Source of the DNA: Castanea sativa
Lineage: Eukaryota; Streptophyta; Magnoliopsida; Fagales; Fagaceae
Assembly (NCBI RefSeq): GCF_040712315.1
Contig: NC_134015.1
Coordinates: 11,924,945-11,988,944 of the forward strand
Reading direction: 5' to 3'
DNA length: 64,000 nucleotides
A program made the position numbers and the translations under genes. Shown here in pieces: positions 1 to 10,449 of the stretch (the first letter of the stretch is position 1; every line of letters begins with the position of its first letter). The notes under the pieces were generated by a model, which did no database searches, had not been told where the DNA came from, and was given only the letters and a program-made list of their open reading frames with translations.

Positions 1-3000
1 CGCAACAAATCTACTGCTGCAGTTGCTAATACTGAGTCTACTCCGCCAATGCCTCCCATTTCAGCTGAGTCCTAGTCTTCTGGATCCACTATCAACCTCT
101 CACCCACTGAACTACAGGAGATCATAGCTCAGGTTGTTCGTATGGCTGGTAATGCATCTCTTTCCATTGCTCTCTCAGTTTTACCTGGTATGTCTCAAAC
201 TTGACTTTTTGATTTTGCCTGTTGCAATCACATGACACCTCACTCGTCCTTATTCTCCAAACTTGACCCTGCTCCACATCCCCTAAATATTCACATAGCT
301 AATGGTTCCAGCATGCATGGGAATAGTCTAGGTTTTGTTTCGACCTCCAACCTCTCTGTTCCTAGGGTCTACCATGTTCCTGACCTATCCTATAATTTGT
401 GTTCTGTGAGACAATTAGCTGAACTAGCTTATCGCCTTATTTTTTACTATTCTGGGAGTATTGTGCAGGATCCGAGGACGGGGCAAAAGCTTGGGACCGG
501 TCCTAGAGTTGGGCGTATGTTTCCCGTGGACAATCTTCATCTTCCACTTGTTGCTCCGGTGTTTGTTGCTGCTGTTGTCGCTGCGGTGTCTTTCTTACCC
601 TCTATCTCACTTTGGCACTCTCGTCTTGGTCATGCACTCTCTTCTCGGGTACAACAGTTAGCTTCTAAGGGTCTATTAGGTTCTGTGTCCAAAGACAATT
701 TTGATTGCACTTCATGCCAGTTAGGAAAATAGCCAGCTTTACCTTTTAATAATAGTGATTCTATTTCTAATAGTATTTTTGAGTTAATTCATTCTGATGT
801 TTGGGGACCTTCTCCTGTTGCTAGTATTGGTAGATCTCGATATTTTATTGTTTTTATCGATGATTATTCTCGTTACAGTTGGATCTTTCCTATGAAATCT
901 TGTTTTGAAATTTTGCCAATATACAGTAACTTTGCAAATATGGTTGAAACCCAATTCTCCAAAAGAATCAAAATTTTTCGTTCTGATAATGCTCGTGAAT
1001 ATACTCAATATGCTTTTCAAGCTCTGTTACACTCCTATGGCACTGTACATCATCTAACCTGTCTAGGTACCTCTCAGCAAAATGGTCGAGCTAAACGAAA
1101 ACTTCATCATATTCTTGACACTGTTCATGCTCTTCTTCTTTCTACCAAAGTTCCTCCCCCATTCTTGGGTGAAACTTCTCGTCATGCTGTTCACACTATT
1201 AACCGCATTCCAAGCACTGTCATCCATAATCAAACTCCGTATGAGCGCCTCTTTGGGTCACCACTGACTATCATCACCTTCGCTCCTTTGGATCTGCTTG
1301 TTTCGTTCTTCTTCAGTCTCATGAGCACAACAAACTTGAGCCTCGATCTAGACTTTGTTGTTTCCTTGGTTATGGCGAAACACAAAAGGGGTATCGGTGT
1401 TATGATCCTGTCTCTCATCGTCTTCGTGTTTCTCGTAATGTTATCTTCTGGGAACACCGCTTGTTTGTTGAACTCTCTCATTTTTGTTCTTCCCTAACTA
1501 CCTCATCTGTACTTGAAGTCTTTCTAGAGGAGTCTCGTGTTCCTTCTCCAAATCCTCTTGATGCTCCTTTGGACTTCTCTATTCAACCTCCAGATCTTTT
1601 TTATGCCTATTCTAGACAGGTCGAAGATGAACAGATTGATGACGAGCTACCCCAACTTGAGCCTGGGTCCCCCGCTCCTGCTCCGCCTGAAGATCCTCCA
1701 CTAGACCTTCTACCTCCACAAGACATTCCACCTCGTCACTCAACCCGGGTAAGATCCATTCCTACACATTTACTTGATTATCATTGTTACACTCCCATTG
1801 CTACACTCCACGAGCCTCAAACCTATCGTGAGGCCTCCACTGACCCTTTATGGCAGATTGCAATGAAAGAGGAACTTGATGCATTAACCAAAAACCATAC
1901 TTAGGACCTGGTTACTCTCCCTCCTGGACAGTCTGTGGTTGGTTGTAATTGGATCTACAAGATTAAGACTCGCTCAGATGGGTCCATTGAGCGCTATAAG
2001 GCTCGTCTTGTTGCAAAAGGTTTTACACAGGAGTATGGGATTGATTATGAAAAGACTTTTGCTCCAGTTGCTCGCATCTCATCTGTTCGTGCCCTCCTGG
2101 CTGTTGCTACTGCTAGAAAATGGGATCTTTTTCAAATAGATGTTAAAAATGCATTCCTTAATGGGGATTTGAGTGAAGAAGTTTACATGCAACCTCCTCT
2201 AGGTCTCTCCATTGAATTAAACAAGGTTTGCATCCTTCGACGTGCATTGTATGGTCTTAAACAAGCTCCTCGAGCTTGGTTTGCAGATTTAGCTCTACCA
2301 TCTTTCGCTTGGGTTACACTACCAATCCTTATGATGCTGCCTTATTTCTTCGTCGTACGGATAAAGGCACCATTTTACTTCTCCTCTATGTGGATGATAT
2401 GATCATAACTGGTGATGACCTTAGTGGCATACAAGAACTCAAGGATTTTCTCAGTCAACAGTTTGAGATGAAAGATCTTGGACAACTTAGCTATTTCTTG
2501 GGTCTTGAAATCACTCGTTCCTCAGATGGTCTTTATATTACTCAAGCTAAGTATGCTTCTGACCTTTTGTCTTGTGCTGAACTCACTAACAGCAAGACTG
2601 TTGACACCCCAGTTGAGCTTAATGCGCATCTGACTCCCTCGGGGGGAGGGAAACCATTGTCTAATCCTTCTCTTTACAGACGATTGGTTGGCAGCCTAGT
2701 CTATCTCACAGTTACTCGTCCAGACATTTCCTATGTTGTTCATTAGGTCAGCCAGTATTTGTCTGCTCCACAGTCGACTCACTATGCTGCTGTTCTGCGC
2801 ATTCTTCAATACTTGAATGGCACTCTCTTCCATGGCCTTTTCTACTCAGCTCAGTCTCCTCTTGTACTCCGTGCATTCTCTGATGCTGATTGGGCAGGAG
2901 ATCCCACTTATCGTAGGTCCACCACTGGCTATTGTTTTCTCCTTGGCTCTTCCTTGATTTCTTGGCGAAGTAAGAAACAAACCTTTGTGGCCCGCTCTAG

Positions 3001-3340
3001 TACTGAAGCAGAATATCGTGCTCTTGCTGATACCACATATAAGCTCCTTTGGTTACGATGGCTTCTTAAGGACTTAGGTGTGTCTACATCCTCTGCTACT
3101 CTTCTTTATTGTGATAATCAAAGTGCCATTCACTTTGCTCACAATGATGTCTTCCATGAACGGACTAAACATATCGAGATTGATTGTCATTTTATCCGTT
3201 ATCATCTTGTTCATGGTCCTCTCAAGCTCTTCTCTGTCTCCTCTAAAGATCAACTTACAGACATCTTCACCAAGTCCCATCCTAAGGGACGCCTTCGTGA
3301 TTTAGTTGACAACCTCAAGCTGGTCTCACATCCACCTTAA
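1..3340 (+). pseudogene. Ty1/copia gag-pol polyprotein, 3' part, degenerate
   Basis: This is the polyprotein of a copia retrotransposon, running off the left edge of the window. Domains follow the copia order: protease remnant (about 211-250), GAG-pre-integrase zinc finger ending CTSCQLGK (600-731), integrase core (about 784-1250), reverse transcriptase (1935-2560, with GCNWIYKIK and the catalytic YVDD at about 2390) and RNase H (2870-3200, ending shortly before a TAA at 3338-3340). Decay is clear. There are in-frame stops at 73-75, 202-204 and 730-732, and later stops at 1902-1904 and 2744-2746 where Trp and Gln codons are expected. The protease active site D-[ST]-G-A reads D-F-A-C. The third acidic residue of the integrase DDE triad is Lys in NGRAKRK, where the family has Glu. 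A frameshift splits the reverse transcriptase near 2,280-2,400. It cannot encode a working enzyme set. The domain calls are firm; the lineage within copia was not resolved. Confidence 0.95.
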
Positions 3341-3353
3341 GGTTGAGGGGGGC

Positions 3354-3546
3354 TATTAACGTATGTATAGTATTGTGGGCTTGGCCCAACTAGGTTACTT
3401 ACTTGTATAGCACATATTGTACTACACTCTTACTTGTACTGCACTCATATTTGTTTGTACTGCACTCATATGCATTCTATGTAAAGGCACTCATGTATAT
3501 TGTTTTAGTGAGAAATACAATACTATTGAATTCAGTATTTCTAACA
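3354..3546 (+). repeat. 3' LTR of the copia element
   Basis: A purine-rich tract (GGTTGAGGGGGG, 3341-3352) directly follows the polyprotein stop and marks the plus-strand primer site. The 193-bp LTR after it begins TATTA (expected TGTTA, so one terminal base has mutated) and ends TAACA, giving the short inverted ends of copia LTRs. The 5' LTR lies outside the window, so target-site duplication and age cannot be measured. Confidence 0.8.
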
Positions 3547-4026
3547 AAGATGAACCCCTAACCCATTCCTTGAGGTGATTGCAGCCTTTAATCCCCCACA
3601 CATCGAAATTACATAAAAAATAATCCCTTAGAGTAGCTCTAGAATGTTAAGGATAAATACTTTTACACATACCTCGTTATTGTTACCTAAATGCGAAGTT
3701 GTGTGAATTTTTTTTTAACTAAGATCATGACTTCAAATGTAACTTAAAAGTTTCAATCTCTTGATCTCATAAGGCCTTATACAAACCACAAGTATCGATT
3801 CTTCCACCATACCACTTAGATAATGACCTAAGGTCCTTATATACATATCTCATAGTGTAGAAATTTTAATTAGGCTTCAAACATTAGCCAATAAATAAAA
3901 ATTATCCCTTTACTCTTCTAATGTTGTGCACTCTGTTTAGCGCATTCTTATTCCCCAAAACAAGAAGGTAAACCCACTCCTTTCTCAAACTATTAAAATA
4001 AAAATTCAAAATTAATAGTTTCCCAA
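3547..4026. other. Intergenic, no feature seen
   Basis: AT-rich sequence between the copia 3' LTR and the duplicated P450 segment. I see no coding potential, RNA gene or clear repeat boundary. Exon 1 and the promoter of the truncated P450 copy are not found here. Confidence 0.6.
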
Positions 4027-5346
4027 ACAAAACAGTGATTATCTCTACGAATGACTACTTACCTTTCATTTCCATTTCTTGTTGGCTTTCCCTTTACCTT
4101 TCTTTTTTTTTTTTTTTTAAATTTAATCTTTTTGTTGCTGAGCTTAACTTTGATTTTTTCTTTTCTTTTTCTTTTTGTATTATTCACTTTGTTTTTCTTT
4201 CACATATAAACTTAATTTATTACGTCAGATTAGGCAGCCACCTGAATGCTGCATGTTCAAGTACGGCAAAGTAGGTCCCTTGTTTTTGTCGTATGTAATT
4301 GATTAAAGGATAGGTGAATGGATTGATAAAGATTAGAGAGCTTTTTCTTTTTTTATTTAATCTAGACCATACCCTTTTGTGTGATTGCATTGCTATAATT
4401 CTGACATGGTAGAATATTGAGTTGTAGATTTATGTAAATATGACAAATAATTAATCACATTCTATTATATAAGATAATTATTAAAAATTTGTGTGATAAA
4501 ATATGTGGCTTTAGAATTACTTTTTTATTTTTATTGACTTCTATCTACACTTGTTTTTATTGGTAGCCCTTTTTTCTTATAATAAAGATTTTAACCAAAT
4601 CTTAATGTCTGTGTGAAAATCACTAAATATATAAATATAAAATATAAATAGTTTATAATTTGCATTCGTCATTCATTGAGTATGGTGAATTAGTTCTTAC
4701 TTGTACAAAGTTTAGAGTATAAGCCTATAAGGTGATTCTGTTAGTTAATAAAGTCACAATTGCGCTTTTTATAAACCGGGTTTTATTGTTCTATACTTTA
4801 ATATTTCTTTTATTCTAGTTAAATTACTTTTTTTTTAAATATAGTTTTTTAAAAGAAGTTTTACAAATAAATGAAAATTCTCTAATTAAAGTACTAAATT
4901 TTATTAAAAGGCTAGCTTCTTTTATAAATACATGTATTGCTTACGAAATGTTACTAACAATATTTGTTATAATTACTTCAAAGTTTATCAAAATTAAAAT
5001 TGATAAAATTTTATTTAAGATAAAATATGTCACCAAAAATATTATGTGATTTAGTTATATTATCAATTGAGATTAAAATATTAGCTAAACTTAATTAGAA
5101 TTTTTGTATCTCAAAAAGCAATAAGAAGATATTTTAACAAAAAAAAAACTATAAAAAAAGAACTATATAAATTGCAACTCATTAATACTTAAATATAAGA
5201 AAATATCCTACATAAAATTTTCTCCTTAGGCAACAAAATACATCAAATCGGCCCTACAAACGACTAAACCAAGCGTTAGGTTTATTCATACACATACACA
5301 TACAGACAAATATAGACTTAAGCTTTTTATTTGGTCTGAAATTCAG

Positions 5347-5955
5347 GATATGTTTGTGGGATCAACTAATACTTCCATAACAATAATGGAGTGGGCAATG
5401 GCAGAGCTCATGAAAAAACCAAATATCATGAAAAAAGTACAATAAGAGGTCAGAGAAGTGGTTGGAAGGAAATCAAAGAATGTCAATCAAATGTGCTACT
5501 TAAAATGTATCGTCAAGGAGACACTTCAATTACATTATCCTGTTCCATTCTTGGTTCCTAGAGAAATATCTGCAAATGCTAAACTTGGTGGCTATGACAT
5601 TCCTTGTAAAACAAGAGTGTATGCCAATTCTTGGGCCATTCAAAGAGACCCCAAATTCTGGGACAGGGCTGAGGAGTTCCTTCCAGAGAGATTCAATGCT
5701 AATAATAGCAATCCGATTGATTTTATAGGCCAAGGCTTTCAATATATCTCATTTGGAGGTGGAAGAAGGATATGCCCTGGTATGTCATCTGGACTTAAAT
5801 CAGTTGGGTATGTTCTTGCCAACCTCTTATATTGGTTTGATTGGAAGTTTCCTGGTAGTGCAATAGGAGAGGAGTTGGACATGAGTGAGGTATTTGGGCT
5901 TAGTATTCATAAGAAAGTTCGTCTTTATCTTGCCGCAACTCCTTACTATTCTTAA
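5347..5955 (+). pseudogene. CYP71-type cytochrome P450, exon 2 only, dead copy
   Basis: This is a close relative of exon 2 at 12178-12795, starting after the same CAG acceptor. It has a premature TAA at 5443-5445, a 12-bp in-frame deletion after GRKSK, and two substitutions at key sites. The I-helix motif reads GSTNTS (Asp to Asn). The K-helix ExxR motif reads E-T-L-Q, so the structural Arg is gone. The PERF motif and the heme loop SFGGGRRICPG remain. No exon 1 lies upstream; the copy starts inside the intron and is preceded by unrelated DNA and a copia element. It is a pseudogene left by a partial tandem duplication. Confidence 0.92.
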
Positions 5956-6342
5956 ACCTATGAGTCTATAGATGTTTGTGAGCTACTAAGCTTCAAGTAT
6001 CAGTCTAGTTGCCATGTTCTTGTATAAATCTTTTACTTTTCACGAAATTATGTATTCTTGTATTGCTAAATAGCTTTTGGAGCTAATATATATTAGAATA
6101 AAGGTTCCAAATATATTAAAAAGCTTCATTTAGGTTAAAATTGTCACAATAGTAGTAGTCCTTTCCGCATGGAACCACAACAAAAGTATTTTTTCAACAC
6201 TGAGAAAAATACCTTTTATAAGCAAGAAATGAGAGGAATTCTCAATTCAATCCACAGTATAAATCCACAAATATCTTGACATGAGTAATTACATGACCAT
6301 AAAGAATAATGTTTTTTGGAGCAATAATTGATAGCTTTGTTG

Positions 6343-6345
<3 letters not shown>

Positions 6346-6391
<46 letters not shown>
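6346..6391. repeat. (TA)n microsatellite
   Basis: A pure AT dinucleotide run of about 46 bp. The matching place in copy B (about 13,185-13,210) holds only A-rich sequence, so the tract arose or was lost after the duplication. Confidence 0.9.
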
Positions 6392-6393
<2 letters not shown>

Positions 6394-6477
6394 CTCTTAC
6401 ACTCATTTGATATCCATTGTTTTACTTAATATCCATAATTGAAGCATTAATGTATACCTTTTAAAAGGTAAAATGGT

Positions 6478-6895
6478 AATGTCCACAATTGAGGAATGAA
6501 AGGTTATGGCTGCACTATTGGCAAGGGGTTCTCCAATTTTTGTTAGTGAAGAAACTGAGATTTTGGCTTGTCGTAGGGCGATATGTTTTGCTATCAAAGC
6601 TAGGTTCAGGAAACAGGTTATCAAAGGCAATAATGTTTTTGTAATGAGAGCTCTCTCAAGGTCTGATAAGTAGTTTTCTCAGCTTAGACATATTCTACAA
6701 GTTTAGGGGCTTCTTAGTTAGTAATGTTTGATGTGAAGCTAATTCTGTTGCTTACATTTTAGCTCGTTATATGTGACTATGATATTGTTTGGTGGGAGGA
6801 TTCTCCACCTCTCGCCGAGAAGTCTATTTTTTTATTTAGCTCATTTACTTTAAATAAAATCCAATTTTGTTTTCCCAAAAAAAAAAACATAAAAG
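6478..6895 (+). pseudogene. LINE 3' end with RNase H-like (RVT_3) remnant, copy A
   Basis: Reading across frameshifts gives a C-terminal RNase H-like domain typical of plant LINEs and related RVT_3 proteins: LLARGSPIFVSEETEILACR, then KGNNVFVMRALS, then a degenerate ILARY and DIVWWEDSPP. It ends in TTTAAATAAAATCC, a short T-rich stretch and an A-run at 6879-6890, as expected for a poly(A)-tailed retroposon. A twin lies at 13300-13705, so the insertion predates the segmental duplication. Confidence 0.7.
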
Positions 6896-7810
6896 TGGAT
6901 GTAAAAAAGTGGAAATGAGAGAATAATATTCCCAAATATGTTACATAGTGATTGCATCCTCGTGAATATATTTTATAATAGAAGACAGAGTTTCTTAAAG
7001 CCAAACTTCCTCTCAAGGCCGGTTGTATGCCTTTGGCTAACGCATGTACAACTTTAATCTAGTGAGTACGTATTGGAAAGTAATCTGTTTAAATTGTTGA
7101 TATTCAATAGGGTGATCACAACTTTACAACATAACAATGATGCATCCTCATACAATCTTACTAAATTTTCTACTTTATCTCCTAGACCTAGAGTAATAAT
7201 GGTGATAATTTTTCATAAAGTTGATTTCAACAATGAATATATATATATGACTCTACCAAGGGTAAAAAGTCGTGTTTGTTTCTAACTTTAAACTCTTAAG
7301 AAGGAAATAAATCATTCCTGAAAAGAATGTCTTTTTTTTTTTTTTTTGACCAGTAAAATCAAGTTTTTTTTTTTATCTTTAATGAGAATTGTGTCATCAT
7401 AACCTTCTATTTAGGATTTATTTATTTTTAATTGTATCACACAGGGCGCATACATTAATAGTGTAATATGGGATGGAATCATAGGCCGAGCTATTAAAGG
7501 CTCAAGACAAGCCTAAAATGAATTTTTAAGTCTACACAGGGACCCTTGCACAAAACAGCTTCCCCTATTTTTCCAAAATATTGGGCCCAAAATTTTTAAC
7601 ATATTGAAATCTGTCACAACACCAAACATGCATAGAAGCTCAATTAAATTTGCCGCGCAAATTGGGCTTGAAGGCCCAAGAAGCCCAAACCTCAATTCAT
7701 CTAAGGACCGGGCCTAAAGCCTGTTGTGCTCCTCAAGAAAGCCCAAATTCCTTCGCTACATAAAATAAGCAACCCAAGGGGCTCATGGTGTCTACCCAAG
7801 GACTAAAAAA

Positions 7811-9474
7811 AACTGTTCATAACACTGTTTATGAGCTTATTAAAATTATATAATATTTGTTACTTTTTGTGTGTATATAATGTAGGCTTACATGTACAAA
7901 GTAAACATATAACTATCCTTTAAAAAAAATTTTAAATTTTTTTTTTTTTTAAATCTCAAACAAATTTGGTGAACTTGAAAAAAAAAAAAAAAGGGAAAAA
8001 GGCAAGTTACTAAACCAAAATACGGTTCATAACACTATTTATGAGCTTATTCGCTCGTTTTATATATAGAAAAAAGAGCAAAAATCGATGACTAAAAAAA
8101 AAAAAAAAGCGATGAACAGTACATATTGAACAAACCAAAAGTACTTTAGCTTTTACACATTCACCCAACAAGTGTCACAAGATTTTCACAAAACATTTAT
8201 TTTCAGTTGTGGTTAGTCACAGTTTCATATTTTATTATTTTATTTTGACTTATAAGAAATTGACATCTCAATAATTGGAAAAATATTGTAAAATTTGTTG
8301 TGTCAGTATAACAATATATATGCGGGTCCTTATTAAATGTACATAATATTTACTACTTTTTGTGTATATACAATGTAAGCTTACATTACAAGTACAAAGT
8401 AAACATATAAAGATCCTAAATAAAAAAATAAAATAAAGCTCAAACCAAGTTGGTGAATTTGAAGAAAAAAAAAGAGGGAAATACTGTTCATATAACAATA
8501 TATATGCTGGTTCTTATAAATATTTAAAAGAAAAAAAATACAAACGGAATACAAAAAAAAACGTTGTAGCTACTGTAGTTACAGTGCCACTTGAACAAAC
8601 AAAAGTGACACTGTAGCAACTGTTCAAAACTTTTTAAAAAATAAAAATAAAAATAAAGACTCAATAAACAAAATGTGTACTGTAGAGCTTTTAAATGTAT
8701 ATAATATTTGCTTCTTTTTATACGTATATAATGTAAGTTTACATTACAAGTACAAAGTAAACATATAAAAATCCTTCAAAAAAAATTTAAAAAAAAAAAA
8801 AAAAACTCAAACCAAGTTGGTGAACTTGAAGAAAAAAAAAAAGGAGAAAAAGACAAGTCACTAAACCAAAAATACTATTCACAATACTATTCATGAGTCT
8901 ATTCACTTTTTTATATATAGAAAAAAGAGCACAAATCGATAATTAAAAAAAACGATAAACAGTACGTAGTTTTTACACATTTTCTAACAAGTGTCACAAT
9001 ATTTTCACAAAATATTTATTTTCAGTTATGATTGATCACAGTTTTATATTTTATTATTTTATTTTGACTTATAAAAAATTGACATCTCAATAATTATAAA
9101 AATATTGTGAAATTTATCATGTCAGTGTAATAATATATATGCAGATTCTTATAAATATTTTTTAAAAAAAGTACGAACGGAAGACTTAAAAAAATAATTA
9201 GTTGTAGCTATTGTAGCTATAGTGCCGGCAGAACAAACCAAAGTGGCGCACTGTTTAAAACTTGAAAAAAAAAATATATAGGACAAAAAAAAGGACTCAA
9301 TAAACCAAAAGTGCCACTGTAGGGGGCATTGACTCTACAGCTCAAGTATGCATTATTGGAACTCAATGATTTGATCTATATTTCATGAAAGTAATAGAAG
9401 AAAAGGTGTCAAGGTGCCAATATATATTTCACCTAAACGTTAGTTCCAGTCTCAGAAATAACACAGTAGTGGTA
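7811..9474. repeat. Repetitive upstream region of the P450 gene
   Basis: No gene is seen. A block with TATAATATTTGCTACTTTTT and GTACAAAGTAAACATATAA recurs at about 7,845-7,920, 8,325-8,412 and 8,692-8,775. A second block (GACTTATAAGAAATTGACAT and neighbours) recurs at about 8,200-8,330 and 9,020-9,150, giving a roughly 0.85-kb imperfect direct duplication. It lies immediately 5' of the P450 start, so promoter elements may be embedded in it. An AATATATATTTC stretch at about 9,419-9,430 is a weak TATA candidate 45-55 bp before the start codon. Confidence 0.65.
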
Positions 9475-10415
9475 ATGGATCTAAAATTGTTGCAGTCATT
9501 GTGGCAAGAGTCGCATGGAGTACTAGCACATACCCTTCACTTCCTTATTCCTCTTCTTCTTCTGCCTCTTTTCCTTCTCCTTCTGCTTAGACTCAATAGA
9601 GGTGGAAATCTCAATTTACCTCCATCCCCACCAAAGCTACCAATAGTTGGTAACCTTCATCAACTAGGCTCACTTCCCCACCGCTCTTTCCAAGCCCTTT
9701 CCAACAAGCATGGTCCCTTAATGTTCTTGCACTTAGGCTGTGTTCCAACACTCGTAGTTTCCTCCCCAGAAATGGTAAAAGAAATGCTGAAGAGCCATGA
9801 TATTGTCTTTGCGAATCGAGCAAGAACAACTGCTGTAGATATCTTTTTCAATGGAAGCACAGACTTGGCGTTTGCACCCTATGGTGAGTATTGGAGAAAA
9901 GTTAAAAAGATTTGTGTTCAAGAGCTTTTGAGCCCTGATAGAGTGCAATCATTTCAATTCTTGAGGGAAGAAGAGGTTGATATTATGATCAAGAAGATAC
10001 AATGTTCATGTCTAGAAGGAAAACAGGTTAATATAAGTGAGATGTTACTCACTGTCTCAAACAACATCGTGTTTAGAACTGTTATAGGACAAAGAAATGA
10101 AGGAGAAGATGGTAAGAGAAGGTATGGGGAGTTGTGGATGAGGGTAATGGAGGAATTTGCATGTTTTAGTTTTAGAGACTATTTTCCTTTATTGGGATGG
10201 TTAGATGTGCTTACAGGTATGACCTCAAAACTGAAAAGGACTTTCAAAGAAATAGATGCATTATTCGAATTGGTGATTAAGGAGCACAAGGACAAGGTGT
10301 TGACAACAGATGGTGGCCAGTCCAATAAGAAAAATTTTGTAGAAATTCTCCTCCAGCTTAAAGATGGCTTGCTTGACTTCGATCTAAATCAAGACAGCAT
10401 CAAAGCAATCCTACT

Positions 10416-10449
<34 letters not shown>

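Larger units (their letters stand above)
4027..7810 (+). repeat. Segmental duplication, copy A (truncated P450 locus)
   Basis: This stretch matches 10449-14228 plus 25314-25722 (copy B) in the same order: late intron, P450 exon 2, 3' flank, LINE remnant, the microsatellite-bearing flank, and a final stretch with repeated GGGCCC/GCCCAA motifs ending at about 7,810. Copy A starts in what is intron 1 of the intact gene, about 32 bp past its splice donor, so it never had or has lost exon 1. Differences include a (TA)n tract at 6346-6391 only in A, a roughly 470-bp intron insertion only in B, and the gypsy insertion only in B. Copy A therefore preserves the pre-insertion sequence across CCTTCTATTTAGG. 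Confidence 0.9.

Noticed and set aside
9385..9474. Alternative upstream start for the P450 (ATG at 9385, 30 extra residues)
   Set aside because: The extra residues precede the membrane anchor and have no counterpart in CYP71 proteins. ATG at 9475 gives the usual N-terminus.
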